From assembly GCF_958299795.1 (NCBI RefSeq), contig NC_133206.1:31594124-31658123 (forward strand): a stretch of DNA of 64,000 nucleotides, read 5' to 3'. Both the position numbers and the translations under genes were made by a program. Source of the stretch: Porites lutea. Lineage: Eukaryota; Cnidaria; Anthozoa; Scleractinia; Poritidae. Below the pieces are notes generated by a model. That model did not search any database and was not told where the DNA came from. It worked only from the letters and a program-made list of their open reading frames with translations. This document shows, piece after piece, positions 1 through 11,016 of this stretch. The number at the start of each line of letters is the position of its first letter. Position 1 is the stretch's first letter.

Positions 1-3000
1 ATTGCATCGTGACTCAACTACAGACGTTGAATTCGACGAACAATTGTCTACTCTTACTATATCCATCTTAACACAGTTCCATTTTTTCATGGTCATTGAG
101 GATTGCTTCAAAGCTATAAGGTGCTCTTCGCCTCTTTTGAGATTGAATAATAATCGCATGGAGAATTTTCCAACAACTCCAAGATGTTTTCTAAACCGTA
201 CCAAGACGACAATGGCGATTACTTCGGCTAGGAGTGCTAAAAAGCAAACCGCTATCGCTATAGCCACCGTCAGGAAAAGTCCACTAAAGTTGAGGATACT
301 CAGGTCTTTAGCAGAAGTTCTACTGCACATCTTGTCAAAATACCTCTTTTCAATCATGCTAACACTTCCGTTTGTTTTCATCGCTATGACAACTCTATTG
401 ATATCATCGAGCCAAGGCGAGCCTTTAGGGACAGCAAACGCTACACCATGTGTGTAAAAGTTAGGACCAGCTAAGCAGTAGTTGTTGCAGCCTGGAATCT
501 TGTTGGCGGCTCCACGCAGAGAAAGGTAATCACCCACCAGGCCTTGGATCTCACTGTAAAACAAGGGTAAAATCGAAATACTCTCGTACATAGTACATAT
601 CAAGTTAGCAACAAGTGTTTCGCGAGAAAACAGGGGGAAGGGGGGCAGACCAAAATGCCAAAGAAGAAACGTTACATTCGCTGATAGTGTAGCCCGAAAA
701 AACCAAGTAAAGTAAAGTCGCCCAAGTAGTTTTTATTGGGGCAGCGCAATCATTTTACTGTGCTGTATTTCCTCTGTTCATTCCCCTAGTTGGGTGGGGG
801 GGGGGGGGGGGGGTGTAATTTTCAGTGCTTATGGAATTGAGGCTTATTAGACCAAGCCGGGATTATTGGATATTTGGGTTTTAAGTTAGTTGTCAATTTT
901 TGTCATTTTGTTGTTATCGTTGCTTATTTTTTTCTGAAATTTTTTCGTACCTTCGTTCATAGAGACATATTTTTTAATGGTTAATAATTGCAAAGTCAGA
1001 TAGTTCAATCAAACGTATTTAAAACATGTAAAGATTGAATTGTGTAATCTCAAATATCTTGTCACCCCTATGGGCAAACGTTATTTAGGGTGGGAGCGTA
1101 TTGAATTTTAGGCGACCCGGACAGGGCACCAACTAGAGGAAAGACGATGTACATAGAGGAGAACCGTTGTGATCTCTCATCCTTTTTGATACAACAGTCA
1201 AACCCGGTTAATACGGAAACCGAGGCGTCATAGAAAGTGTCCGTATTGACGGGGTGTCTGAATAGACCTTTTTACGGATACGGCGGCCATATTGAATTTA
1301 TTAGATTTAAGGAGTATTATGGGATGCCCAGGGGGCACTTGCTCAGCATTTACGCGCGCTTTTCGGGCAAAAAGAGAACTTCAATGTATATTTCTCGGGA
1401 AATAGGCGATCGTTATTACATCCAAACACGGAACAACGATCTGTTTTTCTCATTGCAATCTTTTTGTAGGAAAACTTAAAGGAAATTATCCCGAAAAGCG
1501 CGCGTAAATATTGATGCGAGTATATGAGATCGTGCTCATGCCCCCTGGGCATCCCATAATATTCATTAAATCCAATTAATTCAATATGGTCGCCGTATCG
1601 GTAAAAAGGTCTATTAAGCGGGTTGAATTTAGAGAAAATTTAAGGGCTTTTTTCCCCCAGGGACAAAGCACACTGTCCGTAACTAATGAGGTGTCCGTAT
1701 CAACTGGGTGTCCGTAAAGCGAGGATTGACTGTACTTAGTTTCTTTTAAAAAGTAACAAACAAAAAAATCACCAAAAGAGTGGTAAAGACTTTGGTGTAT
1801 TTTTCTGGGAGTGCTTCATATATCTAGTAATAAAACTTACCCTTCCTCGAGTTTGTTTATCCCTTCACTCGATTGAGTCATCAGATTTACTTTTAAGTTG
1901 TCGTCGTATAGTTGACGCAGTTCATGGTCAATATTATTCTTGAAGTAACTTTCAGCAAAAGTGCCCTGTAGGACACCAAGTTTGAATCCATTTGGGGGGT
2001 GAAGAGAAGGATCTCTCAACTGTAAAGAAATTAAGACGACACATTGGTTTTTTTTTCCTCTTATTGTAATGTCGAAAAGCAAAAATTTTCAGCTTTATGA
2101 AATTAGGAAATAGTAAGCCTTTTTCCTCCCCAAAATCTCAGTTCACAGGGTTTGGAGGAAACCCAGCCGCCAAATTTTTTTGGTGAATAACGAAACCTCC
2201 TCTGAACCGCAAAGCAATTGAATCAAATACTCTACAGGGTTTTAGAGAAATTTCATCAGTGAGCAAGTGCATTCGCAAACGACAAGAAGAATGCAAAGCA
2301 GATTTAACAAAATCAGCGAAAAAAAACTTCCTCGATTGAAAAACTTCCTCGTGATTACTGATCCTTTTACTGTTTTAGCCCTTTAGAGAATGTTAAACCC
2401 GATGGACATCTGCCATTATCGTCAAATATGATGCATGGCCTGAGTTGTTCCGAGATTTAGTTAGTTTAACTCGCGAGGCGTGGACGACTTAGCTCGACTT
2501 AAAGCAACATTTTTGCTGCCGCAAAAGGTTAACATATAGGAAATTTTTGAAGCCAAATCACCTTATCGTGAGACTTTGGAAACGTAAAATGAAATAAAAA
2601 CTAGATGTCTGAATCATTCATTTCTGTATAATGTTACCCGTTTAATCATACTAGTCACTTGACTTTTTTTTATGCGCGGAAGTCACATAAATAGTACCCT
2701 GCGAGCAGAGGATTCCTTCTTGCATGGCTTTTAGCGTTAACGAAGTAGTTCGCGTAGCTTGTCAGTCGCGCTGGTTTTCCATGAAAAAAAAAACACGCAA
2801 AAAATAGCCATGCAAGAGAGAAACTGCTCGGCGCAGGGTGCATAAATATGGGTATCAGTAAAACAAACCGACTAAATACCTTTGGGTCTTTAATCCCCTT
2901 GATAGGTAACACATAGTCTTCTTGCAATAGGTTGGCCATCAGGTTCGCAGAATACGTGTTTACAAGAATAAGGGCCATGAATGCGTACACGGTGGACACC

Positions 3001-6000
3001 CATCTCGCACTTAAACTGCGTGGCGTCTTTTCCGCTCCTATGTCTTTACCAAAGGCCACTCCCCATACATAGCTCATGGCATCTACCACACAAGGGAAAC
3101 AAAGAACACAGCAATCATACAGAAGACGCATTAACATGAAAACGTTTTATAAATGCATATAAGGTGGACAACCATCTCGCACTCAAACTGCAAGGCGTTA
3201 TTTTCGCCCCTATGTCTTTACCACAAATAGCTCATGGCGTCTACCACGCAAGAGAAATACGATATACAGCAATCTTGCAGAAAAAGTACTGACACGAAAA
3301 CGTGCCATTAATACACTGTACTCTAACGGTAGCTCTAAGACAATAGAATCGGGCTTGCCTCGTACAGTAATAATATGATTCGTTTTGTTTTGTATTTGAG
3401 GCCCGTCCCTAAAAGTAAGCACCCAGGGTATTGTATACAGAGCGACTATATACGGAACCTTCCGCTATTCTCTCTGACGTTGCTCGATTTTATCCGTTTT
3501 TGAAACTGATATGAGCGGAATGATAATTCATTCCCGGCGTACTTTGGGATGTTGCGTTGAATTGCATATGGGACTGTTTTGGGAACAATTTTGACCCAGC
3601 TAATAAAAAAGGCTGGCGTCCCCATCCCATGGTGCAATTCAACACTGGCGCTATTCTCTTTAATGTCATTCGATTCTATCCGTCTTTAAAAACTGAGATC
3701 TAGCAGCAACATAGTCCATGTGTCGCAGACATATTCAAACTTCAGTTAGTAACGTATGCGAAGCAAAGCCGAGATCCTTGTTCTGGGCCCCTGCCGGACA
3801 AATTTCCCTTCAACCTGATTAGTAAACTGACTATGGCTTTTTGAACAGGCCAATTATGGCACGTACTCAAATCCTGGTATATAGACGCCTTTCTCGCGAG
3901 GGGTGATTTTTCACGCGCCCTCGCGTTACGCTCGCTCTACTATCCGGGAGGAAAAATGGGGACTACTCGTAGTCTAATCCTGGTAGACAGGTGGAGGCTA
4001 AAAACAAAGATTTCGGCGCTGGCTCGCAGACGGATTACCCAGAAATTTAGTTCCGTCTGGCACAGGCTTTGCCTAGTCCCTATTTTGGGCTGCCAATGCG
4101 TCTCGGGTCACGTGGTCCGAGCGAAGAAGTGAGTTCGCCTTGGATACTTCACCGAAGTGAATTCATGTGACCGAGAAGGCCTGGGAAAATGTCGTACGGA
4201 GACTAGGCAAGGGAAGGCTATAGTCCATAAGGCACTTACCTAACAGGGTAACTCCATCTTCGTCTCTCTCCCTGAGAATATAGTGATGTCCGGTTGGACT
4301 CTTTCTATCAAACCACCACACCACAACCAGGATAACGTTGCACGTCCCAAGAATAGCTAACCACAACCAAACATCAAACGGTTTCAACCACGAATACCAC
4401 TGAACACCTAAATATTAGAGATAAATCAACAGAAAAAAAAACTTGCTTACAGCTAGGCTCGAGAAAGCCAACTACCCCTTACCTTGTGGCATTACAAATT
4501 AGAGACTTAGCGCTTTTGGAATAGTAGTCTTCGAATTTTGGCATCAGCGTTAGATTTAAGTAAACGTCTTATTTACGGATACCTCGAGTTTCCGAATTAC
4601 TATCGCGATTAGTGGTACAGCCCAACCGTGAGCGGGGAAGATTAAGCGAATCCTGTGTTCTGATTGGCCACCCGAGCAGGCAAGATGGACCCATCTTGTA
4701 CACTCAGGATTTCGCGCGTTGGTCCCGCAAGAAAAAGTTCTCCTTTTGGCCATATAATAAATTCTTTATTGACCAAGATTGATCGATTAAGATGGCTGGA
4801 TAATGTCCTTGTTCTTTTTTGCGATTTTTGTCGACTTTGACTTCTTCTTGGTCCATATTAAACAAAGCAAAAAAGAACTTCGCCAATTTCCAGCCATCCT
4901 GACGTTACGCTTGCTCGGTGGCGCATTTGCATAACTGACGTATTTTGAAGGAAGCTCCTTTCACTAAAAACATCTTGTAAATTCAAGATTGTGTCGTCTC
5001 ACCATTTTCGTAGCGGTCTTCCTTCTCCACTAAGACGTTAAAAGCAAGGGGAAGATGAGGAAAAGAAAAGTCGATGTACTTGGCTCGTTTTTGGCTCAAA
5101 CTTATATCAACGCTTAGATCTCCCTCTCCTGATAACAGTTCCCTGATAATTCCGTTCCACTTTCCTGTCTTTTCATCAAAGATCCCATACTGTCCGTCAG
5201 CGACAAAGTAAATTTCGGGAGAAAATTGCAGTTCACGTTCAATAATTCCTAGTAAATCTATGGAGAACCCAAAACAGCACAATGTTTTGACCCTTGTCCC
5301 GGTTTTGTTGTAACAGAGGTACCCTCTTTTCAAACATATTAGTTCCTCCTCATATGTTTCTTGAGGTTCTTCGGCCTCTACCCAGGGAGGGTACAAAACC
5401 ACAGGCACTCGCAGAATGGGCCTAGAGGGTCCCAGCCGTGGAAGCAGGATTTGTCCGTTTGGAGCCTTAAAGGACTCTATGGCGATACCCGAATACGTGC
5501 TCAGGCCAATAGTGGTCCAGTGTTTGATACCAGTGAGGTCTTGTTCTAGACTTGAAATGTCCATTACGGAGAAAGGTCCTTTATGCACTGACGGATTCTC
5601 GAAAATGGACGTTTTTCCTTCCAAGAAAGTGTTCCTTGTTATCCTAGAGGAGTTAACCTTTGTTTAAAACTCAGCATTCCTTCAATTAGAAAATTAAACT
5701 AAAGCTTTGGTCCCGGATGTTCAAACGCTAGATAGCGCTATCCACCGGATGAATCGCTATCCAGTGGATAAATCGGCTAGCAAAACTGAACGTGTTATCC
5801 ACTGATAGTGTTATCCACCTTTAATTTGAACAACTGGGCGCAGTTGTACTGAGGCTTCCCTGTTAAGGTCTGTAAAGGAAACTATGTGCTGTTTAGCGTA
5901 CAAATAAAAACTTCGAATTATGCTCTTAATCAAGCCAAAACATTATTTGCCAAAATCTTTCACCCACAAGGAACGAAACGTCTTAGAATCACAAATTTCT

Positions 6001-9000
6001 ACCAAAAATCATTTTACAGAGAAGCGCATGTCCGCGCGAGTGGTCTTCGGACATGCGCTTCTCTGTACATACATGGCAACACACACATTATAGAGTGACT
6101 ACTCTTCTCGTGAGTGCGAACAAAAGATAAAAATATAACACTCTTGAAGCAATGAAGAAAGTGTTTTGTTAAGAGAGATAACTTACCGCTTAAATGAACT
6201 CTGCAAGGCGTTAGAATAATTACTAATGGACTGATACGTTGTCTTGTTGTTAGCAGACGTCTCTACCGCTCTTGCTGCTGACAAAGCAATCAGGCTAACG
6301 GCGTCGTACAGCGCATGCACCATATAATCATGGTTAGGAGAAGCCCCAGGAGATATTCTCACAAATCCAGCAGGAAGATTCATTATTGAGACCCCAAAGG
6401 TAGAAATGTTCGTCAGCAGCCAAGAGGATCGGGTTTTTTTGACGCCCAGGTTTCCAAGCAACTGGAATATCTCAACATTGTGGGAGTCGTATAGCTGGAC
6501 AATAACTACGTCACTTTCACTTGTCATAATTTCATTAAACGCGGATTCGAGTTCGGTACCATTTTCCCAGCTTCTTAGTACCCAAACTGTGTGTAAAATA
6601 TCCCATTTTACCTTCTTCGAGTACTCAATTATTTCGCCTGCAAGTACCGTGCCTTCGTAGTCAGCGGATAATACTAGGCTAAGTGTGCGCCATCCCATTT
6701 TGTTCATTAAGTCCTTTATAACGCTTGCGTAGTGCTTCATTGACGGTGAAGCTGTTCTTGTGAAGCCAACGGGACTTTCCTGTAGTTTTCAAAAGAAAAA
6801 GAGTATAATCAAATTTCTCTTAAACGGATAAGTCCAAAGGACGGAAATTTCTGAATAATGGCGGCCAAGTGTCGTTCCCTGCAGCTCTCTTCTCAGCAGA
6901 CGACTCTTTGTATCATAGGGAGGACGAGGAGAGGAAAAAAGGAAAGCGCACGATGGGATGATGGGACGATGGGAAGGAGAAAGAGAAGAAGCGCTTTCTA
7001 TTTTTCGATTATTGCTATTTTTATTGGGATGCCAGCGGGAACCTCTGCGGAGGAGAGAGTCCCTGCAGTCTTTTCCCTGTCTCTCTACAAGGCGAGAACA
7101 CCTCTCCGTGGTGCTGCGATTCCCAAAAGTGTCCGTCTTAGAGAGTTTACTGTACCATAACTACTCGCCATGCCTTATCTTTGCGCAAACGCAGCGAACC
7201 CCATACTCCATCAGTTTAAATGTTAACTGTAGATACGCCGCTTTCGTCCATCGTTGCGCAGTTGTTTTGCAATTTTGTCTCCTTTTCGTGACCAAGTTTT
7301 CAATATTTATAATGTGATAGTTCTCAAAACTTTCACCATAACCGCTGATTGAAGTCATTGCATTAAGTTTCCAATATTTATAAGGTGTCATTAATCAAAA
7401 CTCTCACTATAAAAGCTAATTGATGTCACTGTATTACGTTTCCAATATTAATTCACTGCATTATGCTTCCAATAATTAAGGTGGAAGTGTTCGAAACTCT
7501 CACTACAACGGCTAATTGACGTCAGTACATTACGCCATGGCTAAAAAACCCCGGTGCACCTGTTTTCAGTCGTTACTAAGCTTTATTAAAATAGACATTA
7601 CAGGCCGGGGCATTACGAATGCAGCTTTTTCCAGTATTCGGTTAATAAGAAACCATTGTAGTTGGATAAAATACGTCAACAAAGGACTTAAACTTCCTGC
7701 TTACTGTTTTGATTGTTCAATAGAATTCAACACGACATTTGCATTTAAATATTAACTCTAAAATCATGAAATCAAAATAAAGAAGGAAAACCTTTTAAAG
7801 TGCAGCCGATCTAAATGTCCAAAATGACACAGTCACGATTTTCTCTTTTCTGTAGACTAAACTCGTAGCGCAATGTCAAGAGGTGAATAGAAAAAAAAAA
7901 GCGAGCGTCAATTGTTAAAAATTAGCGAATATCTTTGATCTAGTACTGTTTTTGTTATTGTCTCGTTGGGCTTAAATTAGTTGCTGTTTTGCTCTTTTTT
8001 GCTGAAAACAATAAAAAAGAGACGTTTTATCGAGTTTGATAACAAGGGGAGATTTTTCATAATCTTTTTACTTTTTTCGAATGTTCTGCGGCATTGTTTT
8101 TTACCAAGCGGATGAAAATATATTATACACTGTCACAACGTCATAATTTACCATTTGCGAAAAGCAAGCATTAATACAGGCAAACAGCACTTCACTTCAG
8201 AATTGAAGTTTATTCGTAATTGAATATTATGTAGGCTTATCTGGAACAAAATACTGCGCTCATCACAAATGGAGAAGCCAGTGACAGATGTTACATAGCC
8301 TGAGGATTGCCGCTGTTTTTTCGAGGAAAGCCCTTGATGCACGCACTCAACAAATTTGCTTCAAATCATGTTCAACTCAATCATAACCCATAAGTAATCT
8401 CAAAGTATTTAGCGTTTCCTTTGGCAATGAGTTTTTAATTATTCTCTCATGAGCAAGAATTTTCGAAGACTGTTGGAAGATTTGAGTTGATTTCTAAGTA
8501 ACCATCGTACTCGAGAAAGAATGTGGAGAAAGTGCAGAAATTTATTAATTCATAACAAAAATAGTGTTTTGAGCTTTTTGACAGGTTTTTTTTTTATAAC
8601 AATAAAAATAGACACGCCTCTATTCCATTTGATAAAGGTAAACAGTACTCTTATAATTTTTGCAGTGCGTAAACTCTAGACAATTCACTCCCAGAAGTGA
8701 CCAAAGTCAACACTGGAAAAAAAAAATGCAAATTTTATTTGGTAAAATGCTGAAAAACAAACAATTCTTCGTTTAAGTAAATGTACTGCCGAGTTTTCAG
8801 TTGAACGGTCACACCATAGTATTTGATCCATAGACTCAGGGCTATATACTAAATATAGTACCATGTGAAAGTACTGCTGAAGAGGTTTCATTTGAATGGT
8901 CATTCAAAAGGTAGAACCATCCTTCACTCTGGGAGGGAACTAAATTACAGCCGACCTTTACTAAAGGCCTTTTCCGTACAACGGAATCAGTCCCTAAAAT

Positions 9001-9873
9001 TTGTCGCAAATTACACGGAAATCTTCTCCGAAAGGGCCGTTTGAAAGAGGACGATGTATAAATTAGTGCACTCACTGTACCTTAGTTTGTAGAGTCGTTT
9101 TGTCAACATTTTTGTTCTGACACTTTTGGTTTCTGTTCTACATCCATTTATTTGCCATGATAAGCATTTGCAAAATCTTAAAATGGTGTACCCTTTCCAC
9201 AAATTGGTATCACCTTACACCCTTCTTACCCACTGAAAAGCCACCTCTTCCGGGCGGTCCTACTGGCATAGTGGCCGCCTTAGGGAGGTGCGACTACATT
9301 GGACTGGGGAGAACTGAAAAAATGTATTGAAATTCTCTTACAGCGGTACCGCGCATTTTAGGTGAGATACTCGTAATGTAGAGGCAAAAACAACTCAATG
9401 AGGTCTTTGCTTCATTTCTGTGCAGCCTGAAAAACATGAATACATAAGGCTGGTGACCTTACCTGACTCAAAGGATTTCCGCTCGTCTGAAACAATCCCA
9501 CAGAAATAATATTTAACCTTTCCATTAACGAGGACAAAAAAATCTCGTGGCTTGAAAACTGAACAAAGATAGCCGCACACAACGTTGTCCTGATGTTGCA
9601 ATTGAAGAACCGATCATCATCCAGGTTCGTGATTCTGCTTATAACTTTGTCGTAAGTTACAAGACTCAAATTTAAGCGAATTTTGTTTTCCGGTGAAATA
9701 TTCCCGTGATCAAGCTGATAAAATTCTATAGCCTTTTTCGCGATGTTTTTTATCTCAGCGTTGGATCTTTCAACGAAGATATTCACATGGACGTGATAGA
9801 TTCTAAGCGGATTGCTGACACACAACACGGTTACACCAAGAAGAAGCTGAAGTATGTTTAAGTGATATGCCAT
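1..9873 (-). CDS. NMDA-type (GluN1-like) ionotropic glutamate receptor, 7 exons, 3-prime end beyond window
   Basis: Glutamate/glycine-gated cation channel subunit of the plasma membrane. Exons in sense order: 9463-9873, 6187-6779, 5003-5643, 4240-4407, 2880-3082, 1841-2019 and 1-553 (open at the edge); all junctions are GT-AG and phases agree, giving about 916 residues. Exon 1 starts at MAYHLNILQ with a signal peptide (an upstream in-frame ATG at 9909 is possible). Exons 1-2 form the amino-terminal domain. Exon 3 carries S1, with CCFGFSIDLL, VADGQYG, RELLSG and the ligand-binding Arg in QKRAKYIDFS, all very close to GluN1. Exon 4 is M1 (VWLWLAILG, VVVWWFDR). Exon 5 is the pore loop and M3. 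Exons 6-7 are S2 (ligand Asp in LVGDYLSLR), M4 and a cytoplasmic tail. Odd points: the N site is Gly (WGVAFGKDIG) as in GluN3, and the gate reads TYSANLMANL instead of SYTANLAAF. Family call is firm; exact subtype is inference. Confidence 0.92.
1261..1615. mobile_element. 355-bp palindromic MITE, copy 1
   Basis: Long inverted-repeat element beginning aatagacctttttac and ending gtaaaaaggtctatt. Arms of about 115-125 bp share the block gggatgcccaggggg / ccccctgggcatccc. A second copy of the same family lies at 38377-38732. It has no coding capacity and sits inside a glutamate-receptor intron, nested in a tract with repeated gtgtccgta motifs (1235-1725). Confidence 0.85.
3159..3305 (-). pseudogene. 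Decayed partial duplicate of the receptor pore exon
   Basis: This stretch repeats about 2990-3139, which covers the pore/M3 exon of the glutamate receptor and its splice acceptor, with roughly 80 percent identity by eye. Shared blocks include atctcgcact, cctatgtctttacca, tagctcatgg and aaaacg. The copy lacks about 16 bases inside the pore-loop coding part, so it cannot encode an intact pore. It lies directly upstream of the real exon in sense orientation. It looks like a dead tandem exon duplicate rather than an alternative exon. Confidence 0.7.
3461..3698. repeat. Short diverged direct repeat, about 186-bp period
   Basis: A block of about 52 bp at 3461-3512 (gctattctct, gattttatccg) recurs at 3647-3698 with substitutions. 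It lies in the intron between receptor exons 4 and 5 in window order. Confidence 0.5.
4076..4211. repeat. Dispersed repeat with CACGTG core, copy 1 of 3
   Basis: Contains gggtcacgtggtccgag followed by ccgagaaggcctggg and actaggcaag. Related copies lie at about 11890-11985 and, in the opposite sense to none of them, at about 33240-33360. It is in the intron immediately 3-prime of receptor exon 4 in sense orientation. Family not identified. Confidence 0.6.
5711..5836. mobile_element. Foldback MITE of GGATAGCGCTATCCACC type
   Basis: Short terminal inverted repeats (gttcaaacgc... / ...ttgaacaac) enclose several gctatccac / gtggataa motifs in both orientations. It lies in a glutamate-receptor intron and has no coding capacity. 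The layout matches non-autonomous foldback elements common in coral genomes. Confidence 0.7.
6015..6067. repeat. Perfect 20-bp-stem hairpin
   Basis: tacagagaagcgcatgtccg pairs perfectly with its downstream reverse complement across a 13-base loop. It is in the intron between receptor exons 2 and 3. Confidence 0.85.
7300..7538. repeat. 71-bp tandem repeat, about 3.4 diverged units
   Basis: Units begin at 7300, 7371, 7442 (truncated) and 7470, each starting ycaatatttat or close to it and containing aaactctcactat and gctaattga-gtca. It lies in the 2.7-kb intron between receptor exons 1 and 2. Confidence 0.75.
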
Positions 9874-11016
9874 AGTAAAACACTTGCGAATCAAAATTGC
9901 AAACCTCACTAAATTGATACAAAAATTGGAAACGACTTTAAATTTATTATGACACCCAAGGGAAAATTAATTAACGTAAAGAATCTGATGACGCGTGTGG
10001 CAAGTGAAGAGATTTCATTGGCTTCTGCAGCTGTAATAGAAATATCCCGCGCAGGTGGTGTCAATAACACAGACGGAATTGAATGTATAAAGTACATTTT
10101 GGCCGAGTTTATACGTCTGACATAGATAATGTAGCTTTTAATACGCCTTGAAGTGATCATATGTTCATATGAGCAAAAAATGTATATAACTTCAAGTAAA
10201 GCACAAAAGGGAATATTTAAAATGAGTCTTGTTTGGATAAAACCAGTTTGCAAGTGGTTTGTACTCTTTTTGCGCAAGGTATAGAGGCCAACATAATTGT
10301 TTCACTCCAAGAAACGGAACATCGATACGTCGCAAACCTGGACCGACATAAGGGTCAGTCGGGAGAAACGTAAGATAATAAAGAATCTGAATGAACAAAG
10401 ATCGACGATATTTTAAAAGACCCAAATAGTAGTGGGCATAGACTTAAATTTTCGGTGCAACTCTTTCTCAAATATCAAGAAGGCTGTCAGCTTACCTTCC
10501 AAAGTAGTTTTGCTTTCTACTACACAATTAACAGCACGCAAAACAGAACAGGTTGCTTAGGGGAAAGGGTTTTAGACAGGCTCATTCACGTTAAAAAAAA
10601 GTTTAACGCCAGGTACATTGAACACGAAGTCCTGCCGTGTGTTCGTAAACGGAAAAAGTGCAATACAACATCAAATGCAATTCATTGTATATTTTTAGCC
10701 TTTGCGTTTCTTTGTCTCTAGAAACAGGTTTCAGTGAATGTTTTTTATTATCCATGTGACAATGGCTATTGATCGACCCTGATAATTTAGTGAGCTACTT
10801 AATAGGGCATTGCGGTTGAATTTGGCTGAAAGTGGAATGAATTAAGAATAAAAGGGAGAGGGTAAAAAGGTATCGACATGAAAAGGAAAAAAAGGAAAAC
10901 ATTAATTACAATTTCTATTCTTCCCAATCTTCCTCTGTGCCTTCGAGATCAAAGATACTGAGTGCTTACTCGCCCGAACTACACAATTGTACAACAGGTT
11001 AGCAAATGACGTTTGA
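9874..11016. other. Intergenic, glutamate receptor 5-prime flank to PRDM14 3-prime flank
   Basis: Both neighbours are on the minus strand, so this holds the 3-prime flank of PRDM14 and the promoter side of the receptor. Open frames here are short and without recognisable domains. No clear element was seen. Confidence 0.6.

Noticed and set aside
798-813. G-quadruplex at the long G run
   Set aside because: A single homopolymer run in an intron; similar C/G runs occur in repeats here and no conserved spacing supports function.
1237-1552. Short open frames of 69-82 codons at 1237-1552 and 38338-38586
   Set aside because: They lie within the palindromic MITE and simply reflect its repeated sequence.
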